From: Rhineura floridana
Lineage: Eukaryota; Chordata; Lepidosauria; Squamata; Rhineuridae
Assembly (NCBI RefSeq): GCF_030035675.1
Contig: NC_084480.1
Location: 251,841,981-251,905,980 of the forward strand
DNA length: 64,000 nt
Reading direction: 5' to 3'
The notes under the pieces are model-generated. The model saw only the letters and a list, made by a program, of their open reading frames with translations. It ran no database searches and was not told where the DNA came from. A program made the translations under genes and the position numbers. This document shows, in pieces, positions 1 through 12,818 of this stretch. Each line of letters opens with the position of its first letter. Position 1 is the first letter of the stretch.

Positions 1-33
1 GGGGCTATGCTGACATAACTCCCTCATCCTGGC

Positions 34-327
34 TTAGCCAGTTTCCAATAATAATGAGCTGTTCTTTCTCCCACTGAATAATGGAATTCCTCCAAATCCT
101 TTGGTGTGGAGAACAGCTGCCCACCTCTGGTTTCCTGAATAGGTGACCAAATAGATAACCTCAGCCCCTGCTTTCTGAAATCTCAATAACTCTCCCAGGG
201 CTTTTGGATACTCATTCTTCTCACACAAGAAGAGTCCATACATTTGGATGTGGGCGATGCTTGACCACTCTGCCATGATTGAAACATATCTGAAAGATAA
301 AGATTTTTTCTTTAGATTGGCTGGCAA
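34..327 (-). other. Unidentified open frame, possible exon-like segment
   Basis: This is an open frame of about 97 codons that I do not recognise. A more natural start is the ATG at 276, giving about 80 codons (MAEWSSIAHIQ...). Just upstream on the minus strand is a plausible 3' splice site, a pyrimidine-rich run ending in CAG at 290-292. A possible GT donor follows base 125, which would leave a segment of about 165 bases open throughout. No repeat signature is obvious in it. It is not the missing C-terminus of the neighbouring CtBP1 copy. It may be chance, a relic of another retrocopy, or a real exon; the composition does not decide. Confidence 0.2.
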
Positions 328-376
328 TTAAAATGTTGATGCAGACATGAGGCAGAACCTCCAAGTGTCTCTCTTT

Positions 377-1613
<1,237 letters not shown>

Positions 1614-1989
1614 TTAAAATGGGTTTCAGTTTCAGAGTCATTAATTCCACTTCTCAGCTATTTACAGTCTTCAGTACTGGAAGTCAACACAGCAAACTGT
1701 CATTTGATCCTCCTCCTCATCTCTTTAACTTTTCTTTCAGCCTCCTGCAATCTTGAATAGTAGTGCTTTTGAAGAGCTTATTTCCTTTGTACTTCCTCCT
1801 TCATATTAGAATGCATTAAATCTAGGCGAGTCCTTATCACCCAATCAACAATTGAGTTGGACTTTCACCTATGGTTAGGGGTGTGATTTTATATTTCAAA
1901 ATAAATCAAGCCACCATTGTCTCCAAACTCCTATTCTATTTTACACCCCTTCTTCTGTAAGGTTTCCTTACAGTCATTTCAGCTTTGCC

Positions 1990-2260
1990 ATTGGAAGTTG
2001 TGTGATGTGATGTTTACATATGTTTAATTCTGGCTTTGGTCAGGAATTCTTTACATGTGACTAGTGAAGTTTGGCCCATTATCTGTGATCACAACTACAG
2101 ACCGTCTATGGGTAGCAAATGCTTATTGGAGTTTTTCCCCCAGGTTGCTACTGAGGTTGAGGAATTCATTGGGTTCACATCCAACCACTTTGAATGGGCA
2201 TCTGCTATGATCATGAACATCTTACCTGAGGGCTACAAGGAGGCAGGTACAAAAGGAACT
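1990..2260 (-). mobile_element. Ty3/Gypsy-like LTR-retroelement relic (integrase region)
   Basis: Read on the minus strand, this stretch resembles the integrase core of a Ty3/Gypsy-type LTR retroelement, with short recognisable signatures such as DAHSKW. It is old and broken, and no LTRs were found beside it. It is an isolated fossil fragment with approximate limits. Confidence 0.5.
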
Positions 2261-2269
2261 GCTGTACTA

Positions 2270-3035
2270 GGCCCAGACTCTGAGCTTTCATTTAAAAACA
2301 AAAAGTCATCTCTAGCTCTTTTAGAAGGAAAATTATGAAGCAAAATACACAAGCATCATTCGAAACAATTGCTTTGTGAGATATGTTAGCCTGCTTCCAT
2401 GTTTTAGTGTTTTTTTCCCCAATGAATGAAGTCAGAGCTGTGATTGATGAGTGCTTTAGAGAAATGTAGACACAAATTAGAGAACACTAGCTTCAAATGA
2501 CCCAGGAAGTCCCAGACAATGCAGAAGGAACTTTCTGGTTCCTTGAAGCTATATTTGGTCTACCTTGGTTCAAGCATCTTTATTTGCATTGGCCTTGAAA
2601 ATGTATTTAATACATGTTTCATTGTTGATGTTTTATTGTTAAATCTCTTCATCAGAAATGATTCGTAAATTAAATCAATTGATGAAAGACTTACAATAAC
2701 AAACCTTGTTTAAAGTTCATGCATCTTCAGTTTTTTGCATGTTTTAAAGTCGGCACTAAGATAGAACAGGGTTCTTGTGCCTTTAACAGTTGTGTGGCAG
2801 ACAGAGGTTCAACTGGTTAAGCTTTTCCTGGTATGGAAATACAATTATGGGAAAGCCTTTACATTCTGTCTGTCATACATTTTATTGCTTGCATGTGGCC
2901 CCTAATTTATTCCTAGGCCCTTCATCCCACCCCCCAAAGAGATATAGAGCTGCATATGACACAAAGTGTATGCATTTTTAATGCAAATTTGTGTCCTCTT
3001 TTGCAAGTGGGGCAGAGGACCCAGTCCACATATAG
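2270..3035. other. No feature recognised
   Basis: A/T-rich sequence with only short spurious frames. I see no repeat signature, tandem array or convincing splice pattern. Confidence 0.5.
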
Positions 3036-3044
3036 TGTACCTCA

Positions 3045-3285
3045 GCTGCCATCTTGGTTAATGGCAGCCCTGCGTGTGCAGCCTGCGCAGCCACAAGACA
3101 GGAGAGATAGGTAGGTGGAGCCAGCGAATGGGCGTGTCAGCTGGGAAGCTCTCTCCTTGTGATCCATGGCAGCTACTCTGCCGCAGATCACAGAAGAAGA
3201 GCACTACTACTCCCCCACCCTATCAAGGGGCCCCTCAGGGGCCCCTGTGGCCCTTGGCCGGGGCCTGACCTGGTCACCCTTTAGC
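3045..3285 (+). mobile_element. hAT-like miniature element, family A, partial
   Basis: It shares the 'gccatcttggttaatggcag' core and the following purine-rich and GGGGCCC-rich 3' part with the better preserved copies at 12819-13263 and 37672-38111. The 5' terminus is not recognisable and the 3' end abuts a family B element. Non-coding. Confidence 0.6.
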
Positions 3286-3287
3286 AC

Positions 3288-3643
3288 TGGCCCTGACCTC
3301 AGGCCTGGGGGCCAAATGCAACTTTCCAGGCCTCTCTGTCTAGCCTTTGGAACTCTCCTCAGACCACACCCCCTCTCTCCAGGCCACATCCCTCAGTGTC
3401 CCTGCTACCCACCAATTCTTTTTGCCTGGCTGGAATGTGTCCTTGAACTCTGATAATGCCTCTTGCTTGCCTGGATGTAAAATAGCGTGTATGTGCAGAA
3501 ACTAGCCTGCTGTACATAGATAAGTCATACCTATTGCTCCACCCACTTTTGACTCTGCCCCCACCCACCATTGTCATATGGCCCCCAGAAGATTGCCCAG
3601 AAATTAATGTGGCCCTCAGGCTGAAAAAGGTTCCCAATCTCTG
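3288..3643 (+). mobile_element. hAT-like miniature element, family B
   Basis: This is one of four copies in the window (also 19958-20331, 51020-51405 and 62430-62799). Shared landmarks are 'ggccaaatg', 'tggaatgtgtccttg', 'aactctgataa', 'agaaactagcctactg' and a terminal 'gaaaaaggttccc'. The ends resemble the GGGAACCT-type termini of hAT elements. Non-coding, and the 5' end of this copy is worn. Confidence 0.65.
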
Positions 3644-3649
3644 ATCTAG

Positions 3650-4620
3650 ATATAGCCACGAAACATATCTGCAAGGTGAAGCCTTCAGGTATAATATTCT
3701 GGGATATGATCCATGCAGCTCTGCAAGAGTTATGTTGGGGGGAGTAGAAATCATCTGCCTGGGTACCCCAGAAAATGCATTCATTCTCAATATTCAATTC
3801 TGTGCTCTTGGCTTTTGGGGTTGCAACAAACTCCGCAAGAGGAAATATGTTTGACAGCCACTGAGAAAGATTACCTTCTGTTTGTCCGCAGTTGTGATCT
3901 CATTTGCCATGAAACTTCTACTTATTTGATTTGTAGTCCACCAAAATATGTTATTCATTGCTGGGAAGAAACTAAAAGAAGCTGGAGGGGGAAAGTGTAA
4001 CGGCCAAGTTGTGGTCCAGCATACTCAGCGTGACATATCAACATAAGGTTACATTTAAAAAATTGTAACAATTACAACATACACACACACATCATTTGTT
4101 TCCACCACAAATAGGCACACCATTTGTTTTGCTTCCCATTATTTTCAACAATATCCAGAACAGAGCTACATTCCTGCACTATCAGTGGCCTGGTTCAAAG
4201 TACAGGACTGAATGCTAACTTTAACTAAAGCTAATCCACACACATTTGGAGCTGCACATGCCTGATTTGTCTTCTCTATATTTACTGTAGAATTCCTTTA
4301 TGTGCTCTGCATCTGAAGCACAGCTGTTGCGCTTTCCAAAGTATGAGAGAGAAGAAATGAATCAAATGATATCTATGAGGGACAAACCACACATTGCCTG
4401 AAAATGCACGAAGCAAAGTCCTAATGTTGTTGTTGTGTTATTTTTAATGAAAACCTGACTCAAGAGATTGTGATTTTGAGCAGAGGAGTGGCAGGGAGAG
4501 CAGGTGTCTAACCCTTTCCCTGCAGGTCATTTTTCCACTCAAAATTGTCCTTGGATTGTATAATTGTCATTGTAATGTAAATACACACTGAGAACACTGG
4601 GGGCAGTTTGGGGAGCAATT
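3650..4620. other. No feature recognised
   Basis: Unique-looking sequence with a short CA run near 4080-4092. I see no gene or repeat. Confidence 0.45.
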
Positions 4621-4629
4621 TTTTCCTCC

Positions 4630-4812
4630 AAAGCACCAAGGGCAGCATACCTATTTCCTTTTGTGCACACAGCAACCCTGTAAAGTAAGTTAAGCTGAGA
4701 GAAGATTACCATGCCAAAGCCAGCCAGTAAATTTTGTTACTGAATGGGGATTTCAGTCTGAACCTCTTTGGTACAGGTCCATCACTCCAGCCAGTGCATT
4801 ACACTGTGAAAA
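4630..4812 (-). mobile_element. Old tRNA-derived SINE (same type as 57435-57660)
   Basis: The reverse complement shows the body of a lizard tRNA-derived SINE: a degraded B-box region, a 'ggcaTGGTAATC' type centre, and the segment 'cttaacttactttacaggg' before the tail. It is diverged, so its limits are approximate. Confidence 0.5.
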
Positions 4813-4879
4813 AGGCTTCCATTTTTATGCCTCATTCTTGGAGCACTTTAGAATTGCTGCAGGTGCGGAGTTTTGAGCT

Positions 4880-5860
4880 TACCTTGTCATTGTGAGGAGG
4901 ACATGGATGGTGCATATGTTTCCCTTAAATATATCTGCAGCACTCTGCAACCTTTCTGGCTGCTCACACTTCCAGATCTGAAAAGGGAGCTGCCTCCTGA
5001 TGGCTTTCCCTGAGCTTTGAATGAACTGTGGGCATCTGGGAAGGCTGCAGAGTTCAGACCCCTGACGAGGACATTTGGAGAATGACAGAAAAGACACTCA
5101 CAAACACCCCTCAGCCATCTGAAAAGTCGAGTAAGTGCATCAAAAATCCTGCATCCTACCAATGAGAATTTCACCAAAATTCTCTTTTCCCTTTGTAAAT
5201 GAAAATTATCCATTTCTTTTCTCATCAATTGTGGGCAATTGTTTAAAAAAACACAGGAGAAAATTTTAGCACAGCACTAGCTGCTACTTGTGATGGCTGC
5301 ATGCTGCTTCCAAGATCAGAGACACCATGCCTCTGAATACCAGTCACTGGGAAAGAACTGTGAGATATGGCTATGGCCCTCACGTCCTACTTGTGGACTT
5401 CCCATAGGTGCCTGGTGGTTTGCCACTGGGAAACAGGATGCTAGTCTTTGGTCTGATCCTGCAGGACTCTTATGTTCTTAGAAAGAAAGGTACCATGCTT
5501 GCCTGTGAACAATACCCTTTGACAAAGAAACTTTTTTCTTAATCCCAAACGTATGGTATCTGGCTTTGGTCTTGCAAGGATGAGGGAAAGAGAGACGGAC
5601 TGACAGAGAGTAAACTTATTTCATAAAAGTGGATAGCTGTCATGGATGAGGAGAGGAACTAAGCCCCCTTTGTGCCCTTCCTTGTTGTAGAGGAGGAGCT
5701 TAGCTCTTTTCCTACTCCATCTCATGGCTAACTGTAGCAACCCTTCCCTGAGAAGGGAGAATGAAAGGGGAACTGTAGCTCAGGGTGTCTGTATAAGCTT
5801 CTGGGAGACCCTCAGCTGGGTCAACAGCTGGTTGAAGAGTGTAAATGAAATACTAATCTA
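4880..5860. other. No feature recognised
   Basis: Overlapping short frames on the minus strand (4879-5228) have no recognisable content. No repeat hallmark was seen. Confidence 0.4.
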
Positions 5861-5867
5861 ATCCCAT

Positions 5868-6260
5868 ATATTTATTTATTTATATTTATTATTTGATTTA
5901 TATCCCGCCCTTCCTCCCAGCAGGAGCCCAGGGCGGCAAACAAAAGCATCAAAAACACTTTAAAACATCATAAAAACAGACTTTAAAATACATTAAAACA
6001 AAACAACTTTAAAAACATTTTTTTAAAAAAAAGCTTTGAAGACATCTTTAAAAAAAAGGTTAAAAACATTTTTTTTAAAAAGGTTTAAAAACATATTAAA
6101 AAGCAATTCCAACACAGAAGCAGACTGGGATAAGGTCTCTACTTAAAAGGCTTGTTGAAAGAGGAAGGTCTTCAATAGGTGCTGAACAGATAACAGAGAT
6201 GGTACCTGTGTAATATTTAAGGGTAGGGAGTTCCACAGGAAGTTCTGTCATCATATATAC
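5868..6260 (-). mobile_element. L2 (subfamily II) 3' end
   Basis: On the minus strand this runs from the C-terminal coding remnant ('...ctgtggaactccctaccc') through the long TTTTTAAA-rich 3' untranslated region to the terminal hairpin 'GCCCTGGGCTCCTGCTGGGA' and 'gggcgggatataaat', ending in an (AAATA)-type tail. The same end is found at 13812, 15572, 41468, 48446, 60692 and 29641. Strongly 5'-truncated. Confidence 0.85.
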
Positions 6261-6544
6261 TGATGACGAACTACTTATGTAGCCAGAATGGTACCATCTA
6301 CACACAAGAGGGAGGTAGCAGCAGATTTAAGGGAACCCAAGGTTTGCCAAAGTCCGTAAAATGTCAGAACCCCTCCCCAAATGGCTACAGAAAACTGAGT
6401 GTCTGTTTTGTAATTCTGTAAAATGTTGAAAAGTAATATTTTACCTGGGTAAAAATGTATCCTCAACTGAATATTCTTTTATTGGTTAGCAGTTTTGAGA
6501 AATAAAATAAAATGTATACAAGCAATAAAATAACAAGTTGCATC

Positions 6545-7460
6545 ACAATAGTGTAAAAAATGGCCATGGGTTATAATTTTGGTCATGTTCTTCGTTACAG
6601 TACTGAAGAAAGGTAAACCACTAGTCTACAATTATGTTCCGAGATGTGTACCATCAGCGGCGCTTAGGCTAGAATGTGGGCTTACATCAATGGAATGCCA
6701 GGCCTGGTTAATGACTGTCAATTATTGGGTCAAAATATCATCTAACATTCCTCCGGGCCTTCTTCCTCTATACTGGAAAGACACCTGCCCCCCCATTTGG
6801 AACAAAAAAATAGAATTAAAATTGCTGAGTATGGGCCTGTCCAAAGAATATTTAGTCTCTCATTCCCCAAAAGAAGTGTTAGCTTCAATTCGCTCCCGTT
6901 TTAAGGACACTGATTACCAGACTTCAATCAGCAAGGCTTCGAAAATATGCTCCCCACTGCATTTAAAATTAAATTTTGAATTTGGTAAGATTGCTCCTTA
7001 CTTGTTTTTACTTACTGTTCCCAAATTACGTCAAGCCTTCCAAAGCTAGGTTCAACTCTTTAAACTCTGCGATCCTTGAAGGGAGATTTAGGGGGGTTCC
7101 TTACGAACATCGAATTTGTCCCTGTGGCTCTGGTAATCTTGAAACCCTCCATCACTGTTTACTTTTCTGTCCCCTATATTCCCAGATTTGCAACAAGTTT
7201 TTCAAACCCATAATGATGAATCCGCAATATAAACATAAACCTCCCGACGCCATGGTTGCCTACATTCTTTCTGGCTTAGATAAAGGAATTACCATATGAG
7301 TTGCCAAGTTTGTTTATGTGGCCCAGCTGATACGTGCTTCCATCCAATGTTGATAAAATGTAATGGTTTACCCAATTTGAGTTTTGTATATAATCTATGT
7401 ATCACAGATTTTAACTTGACTGTAACCTATTTTATGATGATGATGATGATGATGATGATA
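6545..7460 (+). mobile_element. 3' end of an unclassified LINE with zinc-finger C-terminus
   Basis: Two overlapping frames (about 6600-7049 and 7034-7299) look like the C-terminal part of a non-LTR retrotransposon polyprotein. The first contains LECGLTSMECQAWL and a SIRSRFKD-type helix. The second has RFNSLNSAILEGRFRG followed by a CPCGSG...HHCLLFCP knuckle, which resembles C-terminal zinc fingers of LINE proteins. A shift between frames marks it as decayed. The 3' end is a (ATG)n tail at 7434-7460 that runs straight into the opposite-strand L2 tail. I cannot name the clade with certainty. Confidence 0.6.
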
Positions 7461-7478
7461 ATAATAATAATAATAAAA
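7434..7478. repeat. (ATG)n/(ATA)n microsatellite at a LINE tail-to-tail junction
   Basis: A trinucleotide run of about eight ATG units passes into about six ATA units. It marks the joined 3' tails of the plus-strand LINE and the minus-strand L2. Confidence 0.85.
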
Positions 7479-8783
7479 TTTTATTTCTGAGTCGCCTATC
7501 TGGCCAAAAAATGGCCACTCTAGGCGACGTACAATCCATTAATAAAATACAATATAACAATAATTAAACACAATAATTAATAGGTTAAAACCAAGAACTA
7601 TAATTAACAGCAGCAGCAAAACTAACTCGCCACAGAAATCCCATAGGCCTGCCTGAAGAGCCAGGTCTTTAAGGCCCGGCGGAAAACATTCAGGGAAGGG
7701 GCATGACGAAGATCGAATGGGACGGAGTTCCAGAGAGTGGGGGCCGCCACCGAAAATGCCCTCTCTCTAGTCCTCACCAGCCGAGCTGATTTAGCTGATG
7801 GAACTGAGAGAAGGCCCTGTGTGGCTGATCTTGTTTGGCAGCATAACTGGTGATACTGGAGGCGCTCCTTCAGATAAGCTGGGCCGAGACAGTATAGGGA
7901 TTTAAAGGTCATCACGAACACCTTGAATTGGGCCCGGTAAGCAACTGGCAGCCAGTGTAGATCTACCAACACTGGGGTGATGTGATCATAGCGATGGCTG
8001 TTCTTAATTAAACGTGCCGCCGCATTCTGTATTAGTTGCAGTTTCCGGACCGTTTTCAAGGGTAACCCCACATAGAGCACATTACAGTAATCCAAGTGAG
8101 AGGAGACCAAGGCATGTACCACCGGCGGGAGCAGATGAACAGGAAGGTAAGGTCACAGCCTTCGTATAAGATGTAATTGATACCAAGCTGCCCGGCTCAC
8201 CACAGAAATTTGAGCCTCCATGGACAGCTGGGAGTCAAGAATGACCCCAAGGCTGCGAACCTGGTCTTTTAGGGGCAATCTTACCCCATTGAATACCAGG
8301 TCTATATCACCTAACCTTGCCTTGTCTCCCACCAGTAGCACCTCAGTCTTGTCAGGGTTTAGCTTCAGTCTGTTTCTTCCCATCCAACCACTCACGGATT
8401 CCAGGCAATTGGACATGGTCTTCACAGCCAACTCTGGTGAGGACTTGAATGAGAGATAGAGCTGAGTGTCATCTGCATATTGGTGACACTGCAGCCCAAA
8501 TCTCCTGATGATAGCCCCCAGCGGCTTTACATAGATATTGAATAGCATGGGGGAGAGGATAGAGCCCTGTGGCACTCCACAAGTGAGAGGCCAAGGGTCA
8601 GAGACCTCATCCCCCAATGCTACCCATTGGTGTCTATTGGAGAGAAAGGAGCGGAACCACCGTAAAACGGTGTCCTTTATACCCAATCCCTCCAGACGAT
8701 CCAACAGGATACCATGGTCAACGGTATCAAAAGCCGCCGAGAGGTCCAGGAGGACAAGGAAGGTGTATTCACCCCTATCTAAT
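7461..8783 (-). mobile_element. L2 (subfamily I) 3' half, continuing 10640-11235
   Basis: The minus strand encodes the L2 reverse transcriptase from the LDRGEYTFLVLLDLSAAFDT motif (catalytic Asp) through GVPQGSILSPMLFNIY and the YADDTQLYLSF motif to the C-terminal AFSVAAPTLWNSVP domain, with a break near 8123-8153. The 3' end carries the hairpin at 7491-7528 and a trinucleotide tail. It is the same subfamily as the intact copy at 32.1-35.3 kb. The 5' continuation was separated by a CR1 insertion. Confidence 0.92.
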
Positions 8784-10639
8784 AAAAACATAAGAACATA
8801 AGAAGAGCCTGCTGGATCAGGCCAGTGGCCCATCTAGTCCAGCATCCTGTTCTCACAGTGGCCTACCAGGTGCCTGGGGGAAGCCCGCAAGCAGGACCCG
8901 AGTGCAAGAATACTCTCCCCTCCTGAGGCTTCCGGCAACTGGTTTTCAGAAGCATGCTGCCTCTGACTAGGGTGGCAGAGCACAGCCATCATGGCTAGTA
9001 GCCATTGATAGCCCTGTCCTCCATGAATTCGTCTAATCTTCTTTTAAAGCCGTCCAAGCTGGTGGCCGTTACTGCATCTTGTGGGAGCAAATTCCATAGT
9101 TTAACTATGCGCTGAGTAAAGAAGTACTTCCTTTTGTCTGTCCTGAATCTTCCAACATTCAGCTTCTTTGAATGTCCACGAGTTCTAGTATTATGAGAGA
9201 GGGAGAAGAACTTTTCTCTATCCACTTTCTCAATGCCATGCATAATTTTATACACTTCTATCATGTCTCCTCTGACCCGCCTTTTCTCTAAACTAAAAAG
9301 CCCCAAATGCTGCAACCTTTCCTCGTAAGGGAGTCGCTCCATCCCCTTGATCATTCTGGTTGCCCTCTTCTGAACCTTTTCCAACTCTATAATATCCTTT
9401 CTGAGATGAGGCGACCAGAACTGTACACAGTATTCCAAATGCGGCCGCACCATAGATTTATACAACGGCATTATGATATCGGCTGTTGTATTTTCAATAC
9501 CTTTCCTAATTATTGCTAGCATGGAATTTGCCTTTTTCACAGCTGCCGCACACTGGGTCGACATTTTCATCGTGCTGTCCACCACAACCCTGAGGTCTCT
9601 CTCCTGGTCGGTCACCGCCAGTTCAGACCCCATGAGCGTATATGTGAAATGAAGATTTTTTGCTCCAATATGCATAATTTTACACTTGTTTATATTGAAT
9701 TCATTTGCCATTTTTCTGCCCATTCACTCAGTTTGGAGAGATCTTTTTGGAGCTCTTCGCAATCCCTTTTTGTTTTAACAACTCTGAACAATTTAGTGTC
9801 ATCAGCAAACTTGGCCACTTCACTGCTCACTCCTAATTCTAGGTCATTAATGAACAAGTTGAAAAGTACAGGTCCCAATACCGATCCTTGAGGGACTCCA
9901 CTTTCTACAGCACTCCATTGGGAGAACTGTCCGTTTATTCCTACTCTCTGCTTTCTGCTTCTTAACCAATTCCTTATCCACAAGAGGACCTCTCCTCTTA
10001 TTCCATGACTGCTAAGCTTCCTCAGAAGCCTTTGGTGAGGTACCTTGTCAAACGCTTTTTGAAAGTCTAAGTACACTATGTCCACTGGATCACCTCTATC
10101 TATATGCTTGTTGACACTCTCAAAGAATTCTAATAGGTTACTGAAACAGGACTTTCCCTTGCAGAAGCCATGCTGGCTCTGCTTCAACAAGGCTTGTTCT
10201 TCTATGTGCTTAGTTAATCTAGCTTTAATAATACTTTCTACCAGTTTTCCAGGGACAGAAGTTAAGCTAACTGGCCTGTAATTTCCGGGATCCCCTCTGG
10301 ATCCCTTTTTGAAGATTGGCGTTACATTTGCCACTTTCCAGTCCTCAGGCACGGAGGAGGACCTGAGGGACAAGTTACATATTTTAGTTAGCAGATCAGC
10401 AATTTCACATTTGAGTTCTTTGAGAACTCTCGGGTGGATGCCATGCGGGCCCGGTGATTTGTCAGTTTTTATATTGTCCATTAAGCTTAGAACTTCCTCT
10501 CTCGTTACCACTATTTGTCTTAGTTCCTCAGAATCCCTTCCTGCAAATATTAGTTCAGGTTCAGGGATCTGCCCTATATCTTCCACTGTGAAGACAGATG
10601 CAAAGAATTCATTTAGCTTCTCTGCCCTCTCTGCCCTCT
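8784..10639 (-). mobile_element. CR1 LINE nested in L2, 5'-truncated
   Basis: The minus strand encodes most of a CR1 reverse transcriptase and C-terminus. Motifs include SPGPHGIHPRVLKEL, PIFKKG...NYRPVSLTS, YLDFQKAFDKVPH, GVPQGSVLGPVLFNLFIND and FADDTKLF, then RPHLEYCVQFWSPH and the terminal RRLDEFMEDRAINGY. Two frames (10586-9690 and 9723-8995) overlap, so one single-base indel near 9700 separates them. The 3' untranslated region ends in the TTATGTTCTTATGTT-type octamer tail. The element starts within the RT N-terminus (AEKLNEFF). It sits inside an L2 codon run, between ...DDMRRA and LDRGE. No clear target duplication is visible; the right junction has a repeated 'ctctgccct'. Confidence 0.93.
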
Positions 10640-11235
10640 GCCCTCCTCATATCATCCACCAGAGCGACCAAGGCTGTTTCAGTTCCATGTCCAGTCCTGA
10701 AGCCCGATTGGAATGGATCTAAATAATCCGCTTCATCCAAGTGTGTCTGTAGCTGATTGGCCACCACTCGTTCAATCACCTTGCCCAGAAATGGTAAATT
10801 TGAGATTGGGCGAAAGTTGTTCAGATCTTGGGGGTCCAAGGAGGACTTTTTTAAGATGGGTTTTATTATTGCCTCCTTGAGGGCTAATGGCATTACACCC
10901 TCTTCCAAGGATGCATTTACCACTGTCTTGACTCCCTCGCTCAACCTCTCTTTGCAGCTCATAATGAGCCACGATGGGCAAGGATCAAGTAAACAAGTGG
11001 TCGGCTTCACAGTTAAGAGCACCTTGTCCACATCCTCAGAAGGAAGAGGCTGAAATCGAACCCACAAGACTGGATTGCAATTGGCCGACTCTGGACCGCT
11101 TACTGCATCCACGGTGTACGGGATTAAGCTCCTTAAATGCTCAATTTTATCGGCAAAGTGCTTTGCAAATATGTCACAGGAGGTTTTTGAATATTCCATG
11201 GGCTCCTGAGTAACTGGACTGACCAGACTTATGAG
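10640..11235 (-). mobile_element. L2 (subfamily I) 5' segment, upstream of the CR1 insertion
   Basis: A continuous frame corresponds to residues from about 418 to 611 of the intact L2 protein in this window: CDIFAKHFADKIEHL, FRPISNLPFLGKVIERVVANQL and FQSGFRTGHGTETALVALVDD. Its 5' end is a truncation at about 11235. Together with 7461-8783 it is one L2 copy split by CR1. Confidence 0.9.
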
Positions 11236-11407
11236 CTTCTATATATGGGTCCTTGACCGCAATTAATAAATTGAATTGAAATAGTCTACAATTATAGTTA
11301 CCCCATATTCATCATTCTCAAAAGGCTGATTTATATATTGCTCTTGCAACACAGTCATTGTCTGGCATGGGAAATCGTTCATAACCCATTTGGTTTCTAT
11401 AGAGCAC

Positions 11408-11526
11408 AGATAGAGAACCAGATGTTGTTGGACTACAATCCCATCATCCTTGACCATTGGCCATGCTGGCTGGAGCTGAAGGAGTCCAACAACATCTGTA
11501 GGGCCACAGGTGCCCCATCCTTGCTA
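11408..11526. mobile_element. Palindromic hAT-like miniature element, family C
   Basis: The arms 'gttgttggactacaatccca' and 'ggagtccaacaacatctg' are inverted around 'accattggccatgctggctg'. Six other copies occur (18588, 27426, 30688, 39625, 42876, 61801). Confidence 0.75.
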
Positions 11527-11529
11527 TAA

Positions 11530-12040
11530 AGAGATGGTGTGGTGTGATTTGGCCACATACACTCAGTGGCCATGCTTCAGTAGAAATTAGAACATTCCCT
11601 AAGTCAGACAACATTAAGTAACTCACGGACCCATTACATACATTGGCATTGTCTTCAGTAATTCATGTAGAAATAGGATCTGTCTAGTTTTCCACAGTTT
11701 AACAACATTATACTGCCATTACAAGTCGTGAGCAACTCTATATTTTCAAATTCAACACTGTATTTTTATGCCCTAGTAAAACAACTGGATCTAGGAGTAA
11801 TGGAACCCCCCAAATCTCAAAAATAATAAAAATTGCTCATCCCCAGAAATACTGTACTTTAACACAGCCTCCAAGAGGTCTTCTGTATCTTTAAAAGTTG
11901 TGCAGGGGGAATGGAGAATTCCACCTTGTGGTTTTTCCCATTACAGGGTTGCAAGAACACCTGCACTTGGCTTTTTCTTCTCCTAAAGATACAGGATCAG
12001 TCTCAGGCTTTGAACCTGGCAACCCTAGTATCAGCTGATC
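11530..12040. other. No feature recognised
   Basis: Only short spurious frames; no repeat recognised before the L2 copy starts. Confidence 0.4.
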
Positions 12041-12042
12041 CT

Positions 12043-12818
12043 ACCTCCAGGGTCATTTTCACAGAATGGCATTGGGTGATTATCTTTTGTTCCCCTGGCA
12101 GTTGTGCTGTGGGATGCCACAGGGTACCACCTTGTCCCCAATGCTGTTTGACATCTGCTGTTTGAAACCCTTGAAGCAGTCATCAGGAGATTTGGGGTGA
12201 GGTGTCAGCAGTACACTGATGATACCTACCTCTATTTCTCTGTAATATCTGAATCGGGAGACTCTGTGCAAGCCTGGGACCAGTGCCTGGACTCAGTGGT
12301 GGGCTGGATGAGGGCCAATAAACTGAGTCTGAATCCTAGCAAGATGGAGATGCTATGAATTGGTTGTTCCTGAGTTCAGATAATTGGTCAGTTGCCTCCT
12401 TTGGATGGGGTTGTACTCCCTCTGAAAGGGCAGGTCCGTAGCCTGTGGGGTGCTGCTGGATCAATCTTTCTCACTAGAGGCCCAGGTGACTTCAGTGGCT
12501 AGGAGTTCCTTTTACCAGCTTTGGCTGATAAGACAGCTGCAGCTGTTTCTGGACCAGGATAGCCTGACCATTGCTGTCCATGCACTGGTAACCTCCAGGC
12601 TAGATTACTGTAATGCGCCCTTAAGCCTGGTCTGGAAGCTGAAGCTGCTCACTGGGGCAGGGTATTGCCAACTTGTTGCTCTGTTGCTGAAAGAATGAAC
12701 TGGCTGTCCATTAGCTACAGGCTAAGTTCAAGGTTCTAGTATTGGTGTATAAAGCCCTACGCAGCTTGGGACCAGGATACCTGAAAGATCATCTTATATA
12801 CCCAGTCAATTACTGCAC
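12043..12818 (+). mobile_element. L2 (subfamily II) copy 1, 5' segment
   Basis: A decayed L2 reverse-transcriptase segment begins at the RT palm ('tggcattgggtgattatc'), with the GVPQG region altered and the YADD position reading as YTDD. The following region is nearly identical to copy 2 at 14.0-15.6 kb and shares its stop codon after 'atggagatgcta'. The copy is 5'-truncated, carries several frame breaks, and is interrupted at 12818 by a family A miniature transposon. Confidence 0.85.
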
